Source: Amylostereum areolatum (Eukaryota; Basidiomycota; Agaricomycetes; Russulales; Stereaceae). From it: a stretch of 64,000 bases of DNA. The stretch covers positions 1 to 64,000 of the forward strand of contig SAXG01000075.1 in NCBI GenBank assembly GCA_012932865.1. Direction: 5' to 3'. Both the position numbers and the translations under genes were made by a program. Of this stretch, positions 9,936-21,730 are shown piece after piece (the stretch's first letter is position 1; the number at the start of each line of letters is the position of its first letter). The notes beneath the pieces were generated by a model, which saw only the letters and a program-made list of their open reading frames with translations, made no database searches and had not been told where the DNA came from.

Positions 9936-12816
9936 TCATTTCTTCCCCATTGCGCGCAGCTGCTGCCGCAGCATTCCGTTCTCCGTCTGCACGTTGTTGA
10001 GCTCCTCCAACAGCGCGATGCGCTGCCCCTCCTGAGTCTCCCCAGCCCCGCGTATCTCCTCGCGCTCCCGCGTCGCCACCGCGAGCTCCTCCCCGAGCGC
10101 CAGCACCCGCCCTGACAGCGACGCGTTGGCCTCGGTCAGCTCGCGGAGCGTTTCTGCCTGCTCCGCCGCGGACATCTCCAGCTCCTGCTTCTCCGTAAGC
10201 ACGCGCTCCAGCACCTCGTCCTGCTGGCGAACATCCTGTTGCCTGCGATGGCCGTTAGTAACATGCTACCTAGGCGAAGGACGTCACGCTTACAAGGTGG
10301 CGAGCTGAACCTTGAGATCGGCGTCCCGCTTCTCGAGCGCCTCCACCTGCCTCTGGTACGTCTGCAGCGCGCCGTTGCTGTCCCCGGCAAGTTTCTGCGC
10401 GCGCTCCGCGTTTTTCTTGAGCAAGTCGTGCGCCTGCGCGAACCGGATGAGACGTTCGATCAACGCCCGGTCGTCCTGGATGAGCGCCTGCACCCGCGTC
10501 GCGAACGCCTCGACGCTGAACAGGCGCTCCTTGGTGGTCCCGTCGGGGGAGGCCGCCGGGGACGCGGATGGTACTTTCGGTGAATAAAGGCCCTTGAGCG
10601 AGCGAACGTCCATCTCGCTGATGCTTGGGCTGGCTGGACCGCGAGTGACGCCAGGCGAGCCGGTGCGGAAGGGACGTGTGGCACCGCTGAACTTGGTGGC
10701 GCGGGACTCGGGTGAGGGCAGACTGGCCCATAGCGGTTGCAGGAGGGAGATGATCCTCTCGGCATCCGTGGCGAATACCAACGGCGTGGACGGGTTCTTT
10801 TCCGACGGCGCAAGGGACCCGTCCTAAGGAGGCCGGATAAGCTAGACTGACGAGGTGGCAGCACGGTACAGCATACCTCGATCTTCGACTCTAGCGCGTT
10901 GAGCTCCGCACGGGCAGCGTCCAGTTGAGATATCAGAGACTCGGACTTCTCCACCTCGAGGGCAAGCTTGGCTTCCAGGGCTTTCTTCTCCTCTGCAGCG
11001 CCTGCCGATCCTGTTGAGGAAGCGAGCGCCTTGTCCAGCGCGTCCGCGTAAGTCGCCAGGCTATTCTCCCTGGAGAAAAGCGGGACAGAGTGCCTCTGGA
11101 CGAGTTCCCGAAGTTGCTCGCGCGCGACGTCGACTTCGTCCCTGGCCCGTTCCATGATCTCTTCGCGGTCCATGTCCATGTTCGCCCGCTCGACGGTCCA
11201 CGCGTTCTTCTCCTCTTCCCACTGCGCCCGCTCCTCCTCGAAAGCGCTTTTCTCCTTGGCGCGTGCGCGCCGCTCTTCTGCCAGCTCCTGCTGGAGTTGG
11301 TCCGAGTCGCCCTTGCCGACAGCCGCGATCCCGAGCTCCTGCTCCCAGCGTTCCCGCTCCTGCTCCCAGGACTCCCGCTCCCGCTCCAGCTCGCCCTTCT
11401 CGGCCTCCAGCGTCTTCACCCGCGCCTCGAGCTCGTCCATGTCCGCGTCCAGCCGCTCCTTCTCCTCCTCGTACGCCGCTCGATCTTGCTCCCAGCGCTC
11501 CTTGTCCTCGTCCGCCATCGCGAGCTCCTGCTCCCACCGCGTCTTCTCCGCCTCCCACCGCTCCGCCTCCGCCCTCGACGTGTCCAGCTCCGCCCTGAGC
11601 CCCTCCAGCTCCCGGTCCTTGCCCGCCAGACGCTCCTCCAGCTCCGCGACCTCCTTCTGCGACATCGGCGCCCGCGCCCGCTTCGGCACGAGCGCGCCCT
11701 CGTGGCCCGCGAACAGGTGCGGCCCGTCGAACCGGCGCGAGGGCGCGTTCGTGCTCATGCTCGTCACGCTCGACGTCGGGCTGAGCATCCCCCCGCTCGG
11801 CGTGCTCCACCCCGTGCCCGTGCCCGCGTCCGTCTCGGTCGTGCTCCCGCTCCCGACCGACCCCGCGGTCTTGCGCTCGAGTTCCTTGACCGCGATGCCC
11901 AGCACGCCCGCCTGGTGCTCGACGATCCGCCGCCCGATGTCGTTCGCGCGCTCCTTCAGCCGCCAGAGCTCGCGCTGGGCCGCGTCCACGCGCCGGTTCG
12001 CGGCCTCCACGGCCTCGGACGAGCGCTTGGCGACGCGGGAGGAGGCCGGGGAGGGCGACGAGTTGAGCTTTTCGAGGTGGAGCGCGGCGTCGCGCATTTT
12101 GAGTTCGCGGGTGTGGGTGCGCTCGGCCGCTGTGAGGCGGGAGAGGAGAAGGGTGTGTTCCTGGTGATCAAGGTGGACGTCAGGAAACAAAGCGAGAGGA
12201 GATTTCGAGGAACCCGATGAGGCGAAAGTGTGCGGCCACGGAGACGTCGTCCGCGGCGGAAACGGAAATGACCATCTACCACGTATCATCGCAGAAGCGG
12301 AAAGAAACGCACCTTCTTTAGATCCTCGAGCTCCTCCGAGTTGAGGATCGCATATCCGCGACTGTCCACAACGGCCTCGCTCGAGAGCAAGCTCATGAGG
12401 AGCTCGTCCCTGGTGCTCGCGAACCCACTGGCAGATCCCCTCTTCGACGACGACGCCAAATCCCCGTTCATTTTCCTGGGGGACGAGGGGCCCGCCACAG
12501 GCGACGAGAGCGTCTCCGACGCCGGCCTCGACACCGAGCCCCCGTTCGCGTGCCCGTTCGTGTGTGACGGAGGCGGCTTGCGATCTTTACGTATGAACAG
12601 CCCCGGGGTCGGCGGCTGGCTCGCGCTGTCCTTCGAGGCGGTCGAGTACTCCGAGTTGGCGGAGTAGGGCTTCGTGGGGCTCGGCGAGCGGCTGCCCGAC
12701 CCCGATCCGAAGGAAAAGTTGAGCGGGGGGATGGAGGAGAGGGGAGTTGTAGGTGGGAGTTGGGGCGGGGACGAGGACGACGAGGGTCCGCCGAGAAACC
12801 GTCGGACGCCGTTCAT
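9936..12816 (-). CDS. Uds1-domain coiled-coil protein (up-regulated during septation family)
   Basis: Four exons give an 874-residue protein: 12816-12313, 12160-10877, 10823-10294 and 10242-9936. Residues 1-130 are Ser/Pro-rich and probably disordered. The Uds1 domain follows (about 135-200), beginning RDELLMSLLSSEAVVDS and crossing intron 1 as LEDLKK-EHTLLLSRL, which supports that splice. Long heptad-rich coiled coils follow (about 310-560, Glu/Arg/Trp-rich RWEQE repeats) and again at the C-terminus (about 690-874). Introns are 152, 53 and 51 nt. In fission yeast the family is linked to septation; fungal homologues are probably cytoskeletal or septum-associated scaffolds. The start at 12816 is chosen because MNGVRRFLGG follows a CT-rich leader; the frame stays open upstream. 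The high GC content leaves the opposite strand open too. Confidence 0.85.
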
Positions 12817-13194
12817 GGTGATCTCTGTGTCACTGTCGAGGACAGGGGAGTGGATAATGAGCGCACGTTGTGGTCGCTGTCGTGGTCGTTGTCGGCGATG
12901 GTGGGAAGATGCAAGCGCGCTTGCACGGCGCTGATTGGTTCGGGCGCTTGTGCATACGCAGGCTCCGTAAGGGACTCCCGTTGTTACCAACTCGTGCAGA
13001 GTTGGGAGCCTTCTTATTCAGTTCGGTGTGTATGTGAATAATAATGAACAACTATGGATAGAGTATGAAAGATGATGTATATGTAGATCCCCTCCGGAAT
13101 GGCTGCACGACGACGGGGTACCAGGACTCAGAGTACAGTATCCCTACATCCATCTGCTTGAAATCGACGATTTGGGCGGATGATGCATGTAATT
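12817..13194. promoter_or_regulatory. Promoter/5' UTR of the Uds1 gene and 3' flank of the F-box-like gene
   Basis: About 380 bp between two minus-strand genes. The part next to 12816 is rich in CGACCACGACAG-type pyrimidine/purine repeats on the minus strand, as in many fungal 5' UTRs. No gene seen. Confidence 0.4.
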
Positions 13195-14414
13195 TTATGT
13201 GGGTGCCTGTCTTAGTGCTAGACGTGTACGATTTGCAGTCAGTTCAACGGCGTCGCAATGATGACGGGAACGCGCACCTGACTTGCGGTCGCGTACGACA
13301 GAGTGGAACTTCACCAATGAGACATGATCCTCGATTAGGGCTTCCATGGGCATGCCAAATGGCACGAGTGGGCCTTGAACAGTACTCGCGTGGTACGTGT
13401 GCGCGCCCAAAGGCGCCAAGACTTCGAGCTTAACCAGACGGTGGAGCTCGCGCGCAAGGGTGTCGTATACGTGCGACCAAAGCCGTCCGCGGGGATTTGC
13501 GATCGAGCAGTAGGCGAGCCCGAGGGAGGTGAGCGTGTCCCGATGTCGAAGCACGAACGCCTCCGCACCGGACTCCGTGCAAAAGTGGATCCTACCGATG
13601 CTCAAGTTCTTCAAGTTCGGCAAGGTCAACTCGTCGAGGTTGAGTGGGGGGTGGCGTCCCACGTGTAGGTTGCTGTGGATCGTCAAGGACCGAAGGGTGG
13701 ATGCCGAGGGTCGGATGATGGCCAAGACATCCTTACACCAGAATTCTCCGACTGGGAGGTGGGCGTAAAATCGGGTTTCGTCCGCGAGGGTGGTGAACGA
13801 GAGCGAGGTCAGACGGGAGACAAGGGTTTTGAAAACGTCGGCTCGGTACATGTGGTCGTGCCGCGCGATGAGACCTGTGATTTTAAGTGACCGGGGGAGA
13901 TTCGAGGCCTCAAAAGACGAATTTGCCATGGAGGACAGGATCATCAATTGGACGAGGAGGTCGGGCGAGGGAATTTCGTGGGTGATATGGTATCTTTCGA
14001 CGTATTCGGGGCGGAAGTGAAGAACAACATCGCGAAGAGACGGGAGTTCTCCTAGGAGAAGGAATGCAGATCCAAGGACTTTCCTGACCTTAGCGTGGTC
14101 ACTCGCTGAGTAGGGCAGGTGAAATTTCGGTTCAACAAGGCGACAACAAGGAAGAGGAAGAAGTACGCACTCCATTCAGTACTGTGCTGATAGATCACTT
14201 TTTTCACGTAGGCCGCGACATTGGGAGACTTCATGAGGTTGTAAAGGTTTCTGCCACTTGTTAGCGTGTTGGTCGCGAGGAGGGTCGCGAACGCCCGAGG
14301 AGATGCCAAACGGCATAGAGCCCTGCTTGTTCCCCGGAACTTGACAAGGTCGGCGGCGGAAAAATCGTGGATGATCTGGTCCCATGTTTCTGCGGGAAGA
14401 AGAGGAAAGGACAT
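13195..14414 (-). CDS. F-box-like protein with C-terminal leucine-rich region
   Basis: Two exons, 14414-14171 and 14105-13195 (65-nt intron, donor GTGCGT, acceptor CTACTCAG), 384 residues. The N-terminus MSFPLLPAETWDQIIHDF is an F-box-like motif (Leu-Pro-x-Glu) followed by LVKFRGTSRALCRLASPRAF. The rest is Leu-rich with irregular LRR-like spacing (LTLPNLKNLSIG, TLTSLG). Such proteins usually recruit substrates to SCF ubiquitin ligases; the substrate is unknown. It is divergent from MDM34 across 341 bp. It is not closely related to the F-box-NADAR genes further right. Confidence 0.75.
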
Positions 14415-14755
14415 GTCGTCGAGGATGTGCAGAGACTAACGTCGGGTTCGACCTTCGCAACGTGGCCCGTCGGCAGCCTCGACAGAGAAAAGAGGCTCAG
14501 CGATGTGTTCAACTTGAAATTGAATCGGCCGGAAGGCCGCGCAGGACTCGTTCCCGCGGTCACGCGGGTTTTTCCGTCCCCTCCTCCGGTCTCCGTTCAT
14601 CTCGTTCTTGTCTTCGGCGTCGGCGGCGACGACGACGACGACTATTTCTTCCAACCCACCACGACATGATCTTCTCTGCACCGTCTTCCCTCTCGTAATA
14701 CGGCCTCGCTGAGTTCGTTTCGCCTTCAGAAAGTCTGTGAACAGCCCGCACAACC
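14415..14755. promoter_or_regulatory. Shared divergent promoter (F-box-like gene / MDM34)
   Basis: The 341 bp lie between two start codons pointing outward, so both promoters must lie here or overlap into it. A GACGACGAC trinucleotide run occurs at 14627-14642. No TATA box is obvious. Confidence 0.5.
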
Positions 14756-17143
14756 ATGTCATTTTCCTTCCAATGGCCCCGCTTCTCCGAGCAGTTCCAT
14801 GCCGACGCCATCGAGATGCTCAACGCGGCGCTCAACAAGGGCACCAAACCCCCCATCATCGCGGACAAAATCGAAGTCGTCGAGCTCGAGATGGGGACGC
14901 AGGTACGCACGGGTCGTTTATGACATCAACGCCCTCTGACCTGAGCCCTGCTACAGCCCCCCGACCTCGAAATTCGCGACATCGGAGACCTCACCATGGA
15001 CCAATTTAGAGGAATATTTCGACTGACGTACGCTGGCGACGCGCATCTTGTGCTTCGTACCAAAGTTCAGGTCAGTGTCCCCGAGTTCTTGCTATTCGGC
15101 GTCTCTGGTGTCAGGAGAAAGGAGGCTCCCGTTCTTTTGGGGGTATCGTTCGTTGAGCGGACGATGGGCCGTAGGGATATAGCCTCTGTCTCTGGGACGA
15201 ATCTACCATCTTTTTGTCCACGTCTCAACCCGTCGTACTGACCTTATGAACAGGCCAACCCGCTCAACCACAAACAGCCCGATATCCACCTCATGACCGG
15301 CTCCCGAGGAATGCTCGCGGCCAAGAAAGCTCTCGTCGTGCCAATGCTCCTTCGGCTATCCCATTTCCGTCTGTCGTCCTACGTCGTCCTCGTCGTCTCC
15401 AAGCAAAAAGGCATCACCCTCGTCTTCAAAACCGATCCCCTCCAAAACGTCGACATCAACAGCACCTTCGACTCCATCGCCGTCATCCAGTCCTTTATAC
15501 AGCGCGAGATCGAGGGCCAGCTCCGTCAAATGTTTAGGGAGGATCTTCCGGGCATCATCCATCGTCTGAGCCAGCAATGGGTCAAGGCCAAGGTCGAGGC
15601 GCCCTACCTCAATCAACCCCGTCCGCCGCCACCGCCACCCTCTCCCCGCGCCCGAGATCCCATGTCCATGTCCGCTCCCGACCTCACCACCCTTCCTCGC
15701 TATCAGCTACCCCCAGGAATGCACCAGTCCTTCACCCCTGGCATGCCCTTCCCGTATCCCCGTCCACGCGTCTCTTCCACCCCATCTAACGCCGGAACGA
15801 CCCGCTCACGTCGCACCTCGTCCTCTCTTCGACATGAAACTCCCGCGCCCGCGCCCGAGCCGCCAGAGACCTCCTTCCCAGACATCGAAAATTTCGACCC
15901 GACCTACGGCCTTCGTCCAGAAGGCCTCCCTACCAAATCCGTCTTCGGCTCGTTTGGACGGCTGTTTTCCAGCCCTGCGAGGGGCCTGGCGGACCTTGCG
16001 GAGGAATCGGGGGAGGAAGAGGACGACGGAGGGTTCAGCGAGGGCACGACGTATGATGCGGTGGACTGGGAGGACACCATTCCGGATTATGCGTCGATGT
16101 CATCGGCTGCCGGCGAGGGACCCGACGACCTCGAGTACGAGACCATCCCGGCCGTGGGCGGCGGAACGATCACACGACCCCGAGTGTTCCACTCCCTCTC
16201 ACAAATCCACCCTCCGACGGGCGTCGCGCTGAGCCCTTCTCGTGCACCATCAGAGGCGTCCACCTCCCGTCTCACCATCTCCACCGCCCTCCGTCGCCCC
16301 AGCTCCCTCTACAATCCCTATTTCCCGCCCATGGGAATGTCACCCACCTACATGACGCCCTCCTCCGCGTTCTCCCCCTTCGCCCTCGACGCGCGCCTAC
16401 GTACCGAAGCTACGCCCCCAACGCCTCCCCTCTACCGCTCGCCTCCACGTCGCACCGTCTCACCCACACCCTCCACCCACACGCACCCTTCCCACTCCAG
16501 CTCCCACACGCACTCCCTGCCCACCCCACCATCAAGCGATTCCCCCGCCTCCCCCGTGCGCCACGCCTCAACCTCCTACAACAGCCGGCTCGACACGGCG
16601 TTCGCGCCCTGGCCGGCGTCGCCGACGCTGGACCCGACCCCGGACGACCCGAAAATCGTCCTGCGGCCGACGCTCAACAGCTCCATCTCGCAGCTGTCCT
16701 CGCTCTCGCACTCGAACCACACCCTCTCGCCGTACACGCGCGTGCCGGAGCACTTCGCCGTCCGCAGCGGCACCGGGGGCGGCGCGGGCGCGCGGGGCGC
16801 GCGCGATGCGAAGCCGACGGAGGTCCGCGCGGTCCATGCCAAACGGCGGCGGCTTCATGTGCTCGGGAAGGGCAAAGGCAAAGGCAAAGGCAAGGACAAG
16901 GCTGCCCCGATCCACGACGACGAGGCATTACGGCGCACGGGCTCGACGTCGCCTATACCGCCGAGCGAGTTCGACGCGGAGGACATGGACCGGTATTTCC
17001 GCGCGCGCGACGAGTCACAGTCGGAGTACGAGCACTCCCCGCTGCGCCATCCGCATCTGCTGCCGCATGCGCGTCCGCCAGATACGTATGGCGTGCCGTC
17101 GCCGCCGCCGATACGGAGGAGGCAGTCGTATCGGGATATGTGA
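14756..17143 (+). CDS. MDM34: Mitochondrial distribution and morphology protein 34 (ERMES subunit)
   Basis: Three exons (14756-14902, 14957-15070, 15254-17143) encode 716 residues. The first about 200 residues are the SMP lipid-transfer domain, nearly textbook: [106 protein letters not shown] and [15 protein letters not shown]. Mdm34 sits at ER-mitochondria contacts with Mmm1, Mdm10 and Mdm12 and carries phospholipids. The remaining about 500 residues are Pro/Ser-rich and low complexity, with an acidic patch ([11 protein letters not shown]) and a Gly-Lys repeat ([11 protein letters not shown], about residue 625). This tail is much longer than in yeast, as is common in basidiomycetes. Intron lengths are 54 and 183 nt. 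Confidence 0.95.
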
Positions 17144-17857
17144 TTGTGTGGGGAGGGCGGTGTGGATGTCGAGGGGTGGGATCATGGACCTGTGCGATGG
17201 GTGGGTGGGGGCAGTACTAGTACTTTATGGCATGTATGTATTCGCGGGTCTCGCGCGCGTTTTTCCTTCCTTTGTTTCTATCACGGTGGTCGGTTCGTGT
17301 TGTGGCACCTTACTCGTACACATCTCAGGCTTATACATACTTAGATCGCTTGAATCCGCGCGACGGGGGAGATGGGCCCAGTGTAGCTTGCTCGACGTAA
17401 GGAGGGGTACGGCGGGACTTGGGTGGGCATCGAGGATCCCTCCGGCTGTGAAGACGTCAAATGAAGACATTGGTACATGTATGTTAGCGTGGTCAAATCC
17501 TTGCGGGCGGGTGCATGAGAATGATATGTGCCCGGCTCTGCCTCAGGTCAACCTTGATCTCACTTGGGTCTGACTAGCTCACATAGTGGAATTCAGTCGA
17601 CGCGCGTATATTCATCCAAACTGCAGCCTAGTACGACATATCGAAGGGAGCGATATCCTCGAGTGCTCTTACCAGATCCCACTAAGCGATCCGAGTCCAA
17701 ACAAAAAGAGGCCCCGCGGAAGAGAAGAAATAAAAGAGGCCGAAACACGCAACGACCAGCGAAGCGCGTCCGGCCCTCCTTCAACCATACCGTCGTCGTG
17801 ACGTCATGAGAGTTGTCGTACAGATTTGGTACAGATCATCAAGATGCGGGATGCGCC
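17144..17857. other. 3' flank of MDM34 and of the small secreted-protein gene
   Basis: About 700 bp between convergent gene ends. It holds the presumed 3' UTRs; no additional gene or repeat is evident. Confidence 0.4.
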
Positions 17858-18341
17858 TCAGTCGAGGTTGTTGCTCTTGAGCATGGCCATGACGTTGAGA
17901 AGGCCGCCGACGGTAAGGTCGCCCGAAACCTGGCGGCTAGAAACGGGACCCATCAGCACGACATAAACGGTACACAAAATCGAGGAAACGAACCCAAGGA
18001 CGTTGCTCGTGGCCGCGCTCGCCGCGCCAGACGCGAGGCCCCCGGCAACGGCAGCGCCGGCAGCCTTGACGGCGGGCGGGAAACGCGCCTCGACGGATTC
18101 GCGGTTCAGGATATCGCCCGTGATCGCGTTGGCAGCGCCAGAGACGACGCCGCCTGCGACGGCAGCACCTGCGGCCTTAACGGCGGGCGGGAAGCGAGCG
18201 TCGATCCTGCGTGACGTCAGAACGAAAATCTAGGATTGGAAGGGTCGATGGTACGTACTTTTGGACGGGGGCGGCAAGGGAAGGAGCGATCTGGGAAGCA
18301 ACGAAGGCGACGGCGAGAACGTTGGCGGTGGACGCGAGCAT
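17858..18341 (-). CDS. Small secreted Ala/Gly-rich protein with two tandem repeats
   Basis: Three exons, 18341-18259, 18206-17994 and 17936-17858, give 124 residues. The N-terminus MLASTANVLAVAFVASQIAP is a plausible signal peptide. It is followed by two copies of a unit of about 35 residues: each begins with ARFPPAVKAAGAAVAGG and continues as VVSGAANAITGDILN or LASGAASAATSNVLG. The small-residue spacing (G/A every third or fourth position) resembles glycine-zipper membrane helices. The C-terminus is RQVSGDLTVGGLLNVMAML. Intron 2 (17993-17937, 57 nt) is a multiple of three and stop-free, so retention would add 19 hydrophobic residues. No family recognised; the function is unknown. The start is favoured by an adenine-rich context and the signal-like sequence. 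Confidence 0.7.
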
Positions 18342-19647
18342 GATGGTGGTGGTAATGTACTGAAAGACGAGAGGGAACGTGTGGGACGTAAAGAGAAGAC
18401 GGGGGACGTGAGGATTAGAGGTTGGACGTGAAATGAAAGAAGGATTGAACGAAGGTTGAAGAACGCGAGGTTACCAGCACCTGCAGAAGGACGAAAGAGA
18501 TTAAGTGGCGAAGATTGAAGTTTCGGGGCGTCCACAGACGGGTTTTTATAGGCGAAGGTAGGCACGCGGCGGTGTTGATAAATTTGGGGGTCGGAGAGGA
18601 CATCATAGGATCAACTTGCGAGCTCCAAGGGTTTGCTCACCGGTCCTGACGCCAAAGAAAGCACCATGCTGGGCCACGCAATTCGAGACACGATGAGTGA
18701 TGCCGTGCTGCGGTAGGGTAAGCTGCCTGTGCGAATCACACCGAACGTACTCGCAGGTGATCCATTCCAGGTAGGCTCACGATAAAGCACGGCGAACCGG
18801 CCAGATGGGAAAAGCTCGGCGCTGTCTAGACTCAAGTCATATTAGCCATGGTCGTCCACGTTGACGATCAGGTGGAGAGCCCTGTCGAATACAATGAGTT
18901 TCAACCGTCGTGTATGCTGAATAGCATGTTTCTTATTCACTAACCGTAAGGCCCCGCAAGTAGGATGAGCAAGACAAGCCGGCGGTCGACGGTGTTCCCG
19001 AACGACCAGCCGCTAGCAGTAATTCCAACGTGATGATACACCACAACATGCCCCACCCAGCTCCACGAACTCAATACTGTGCTCCACCCGATGGTCAGGT
19101 TGTACCGAAACGACCCACCGTCAATATTGTCGCATCAGGAGTTCAAGTTCGCGAAACGCGCTGGCATTGGCACATCAGTCTAGTAGAACAGCCCAGGGCT
19201 GATTACACGAAGATCTTCATGGCGCTTGAGGAGCATCTCCAGGGTGGTTCGGTGGTAGAAAAAAAATGGGGGACAGAAGGATCGTCAGATGAGAACAGGT
19301 TGAGGAAGAGCTGAGCGCTGAGTCGGAGGCGCCGAACAGACTGAGATCCTCGGCGAGGTGCCGTCCCGGCAAATTCCGAGCTCATGCAACTCGTCGAACT
19401 ATCTCGACTCTCGAGCTTGGCCTTGATTTGATGGAACAGATCCTCGAAAATCAGACATTCTGCAGGCGAATTTTCTCTGAAAGACAATCGCATGTATCGT
19501 ATGTACTGAAGAAAGGGATGTTGCTGCTATAATGGCGAGTTGAGATGAGGTTGAGAGATTTCGGTACGAGCATCGGCGTTATCGGCCGCAGATTTTTTTA
19601 GGCAGTGAGCATCCGCACAAGTCACCAACTGTATCACCTCTTCAACA
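18342..19647. other. Long intergenic region with no confident gene
   Basis: Contains the promoter of the secreted-protein gene (18342-18600, pyrimidine-rich on the minus strand) and of the MTD1-like gene (19500-19647). Between them are short open pieces, for example + strand 18848-18943 (MVVHVDDQVESPVEYNEFQP) and 19030-19314 (with WHWHISLVEQPRADYTKIFM). They look protein-like but do not join into a convincing gene. Possibly a decayed gene. Confidence 0.35.
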
Positions 19648-21188
19648 ATGTCCACCGACATCCTCCCCCCTCCCAAGGGCCTCCTCATCAAAGCCGACAC
19701 AATCGCCTCAAAATTCCACCAAGAAGTAAAGGACGCTCTCGCCGCTCGCCCGCGTCCCCCCAAACTCGTCGGCATCCTCTCAACATCGTCCGCGCCCAGC
19801 CGGAGCTACGCCGAGTTTACGCGCAAGCAATGCGAGGCGCTCGGGGTGCATTTTGTGTTGAAGGAGGTCGGGGCAGCGCTGGGGAGTGATCAGGGCGAAG
19901 GCGAAGGTGCTGAGGAGGCGATCATCGAGGCGAACGGGGACGAGAGCGTGGACGGGATCATGGTGGGCTCCTTTTGCTCGTTCTCGTAGCCTCGGTATCC
20001 GACCCAAGGCGCGCTGGTTATAAGGTGTATTACCCCATATTTGGCGCACAGCAGGTATGTTTCCTACCTTTCTTTCTGCTCACAAACGAGAGACTGAGGA
20101 GGAGCGAAGGATCACTACCTGCAGCAGGTCAGCCATCCGTACGCGTTTTCTAGCCTTTTTCTAAGGGGATATACGCGCAGATCGTCTCCCCGTTCAAAGA
20201 TGTGGAAGGTCTCAACTTCAAATTCCACTACAACCTCTACCACAAGTACGACCCTCTCCTTCCCCCTTCCACTTTTCAGCTCTCTCACGCGAACCCGAAA
20301 GCATCCGCTACCTAGATCCCAAAACACTCTCATCTGCCCCCTCCGTCAATGTCCCCACCCCAACGTCCGGTGCCGATGTCCCGCCACCCGGGACGGTCAA
20401 GTCGATCCTGCCTTGTACCCCCCTTGGCGTCGTCAAAACCCTCGAAAACATCGGGGTGTACAACACGATTTTGCCCTACGGAGACCGCGCGTACGGGAAA
20501 ACGGTCACGGTGATCAATCGGTACATATGTTCTGTCCTTCCTGGCGAGATAATACTGCTGCTGACGGGCACACCGGCGGGGATAACCCAGATCCGAAGTC
20601 GTGGGGCGTCCGCTCGCAGCTCTCCTAGCGAACGACGGTGCGCGCGTGTTCTCCGTCGACATCGACTCGATCCAGGTCTGCTCCCTCCCCTCGCGCATCT
20701 CTCTCAACTAATCGTATCGATTCCACCAATAGGAGTATACCAAACGTCCCCCATCCTCCACCACCACCTCCAGGACCTATCATCCGCACCACACCGTCCA
20801 CCCAACCCCCCTCTCGCTCACCGCCTGCCTTGCCGCCTCCGACGTCGTCGTGTCGGCAGTTCCCAGCCCGAGCTACAAGGTGCCCACCGCCGATCTGAAG
20901 GACGGCTGCGTGTGCGTGAACGTCGCGGCGGACAAGAACTTCGAGACGAACGTGCGCGAGAAGGTGCGCTTCCACCTCGCGCTTCTTGCACCGTGCTAAC
21001 GCGACCCGACGACGGACAGGCTTCGCTGTACGTTCCCGCTGTGGGCAAGGTGACGATCCTGATGCTCCTACGCAACCTGTACGTCTCTTGCGCCACCTTG
21101 TCCCCGACACCCCTCCTCATCTTGTACGTCCAGGCTTCGACTCCAGCAATATCAAGACCTTGTCTCGGCACCTTCGCCTTCCTCATGA
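19648..21188 (+). CDS. NAD-dependent 5,10-methylenetetrahydrofolate dehydrogenase (Mtd1-like)
   Basis: Nine exons: 19648-19962, 20025-20054, 20110-20127, 20181-20245, 20302-20520, 20591-20675, 20733-20963, 21020-21078 and 21134-21188, 358 residues. Motifs match the monofunctional fungal enzyme: LLIKADTIASKFHQEV, GIM-VYYPIFGAQQ-DHYLQQ, CTPLGVVKTLENIGVY, GKTVTVINRSEVVGRPLAAL (Rossmann region, spanning intron 5), VVVSAVPSPSYKVPTADL and VGKVTILMLLRNL. It oxidises methylene-THF to methenyl-THF in cytosolic one-carbon metabolism feeding purine synthesis. It is slightly longer than yeast Mtd1 (320). Insertions are a low-complexity stretch near residue 85 and PSVNVPTPTSGADVPPPG near residue 155. Exon 3 is a micro-exon of only 18 nt. 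All introns are GT-AG and phase-consistent. Confidence 0.92.
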
Positions 21189-21730
21189 CGTCAAATAGGC
21201 CTCCTGTATACAATATGATGTCGATTAAAAGCGCGCAAATCGAGCGCATAGAGCAGGCTAGAGATGCAGACCGCCTAAAAGACAACGTGTACTATTTTAT
21301 TCTTATCTGTTGGCGTGGCATTCGTTGTAGATGTATAGACGTAACACTTGACCCGAACTTTATGGTGGAACTTGAGTGGAACCATGGCCCGGGACTGCCT
21401 TCTGTCCTACGGTCCACACCACCTCATCACCACAGCGCCGTGCACACAAGGTATCGTAATAGGATTACATCTGATCTACACATACGACTGAGTACTACAA
21501 CATGCTCAATCGAATGGCCGTCGTGTACTACTTCAATAGCGTGAAAAGCCGTCCAACTCCACCAAATGGGAGTCGTTGTCATTTACATGATCACCCTCGC
21601 TCCACCGTAATCCGCCAGCTCCCACTGATGGTCTTTCCCAAGCGATACGATGCACATTCTGCTCCGCGGGATGTCCAACCCGCGTGACGCAGCCTCCACA
21701 AGCTACGGCGGTCGTCAACGAACCGAACTG
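21189..21730. other. Convergent intergenic region (MTD1-like / permease)
   Basis: The 3' flanks of two genes that end towards each other. No gene seen. Confidence 0.4.

Noticed and set aside
11090..12220. Long open frames on the + strand opposite the Uds1-domain gene
   Set aside because: They encode Arg/Leu/Pro-rich low-complexity sequence, the mirror of GC-rich coiled-coil codons on the real strand; no motif, and the minus strand has a recognisable domain with consistent splicing.
16866..16905. Repeated GGCAAA/GGCAAG units in MDM34
   Set aside because: A coding low-complexity Gly-Lys stretch, not a CRISPR array or regulatory repeat.
20456..21544. 362-codon + strand frame across the MTD1-like gene
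   Set aside because: It runs through introns; only part coincides with real exons. The exon-by-exon model restores the conserved enzyme.
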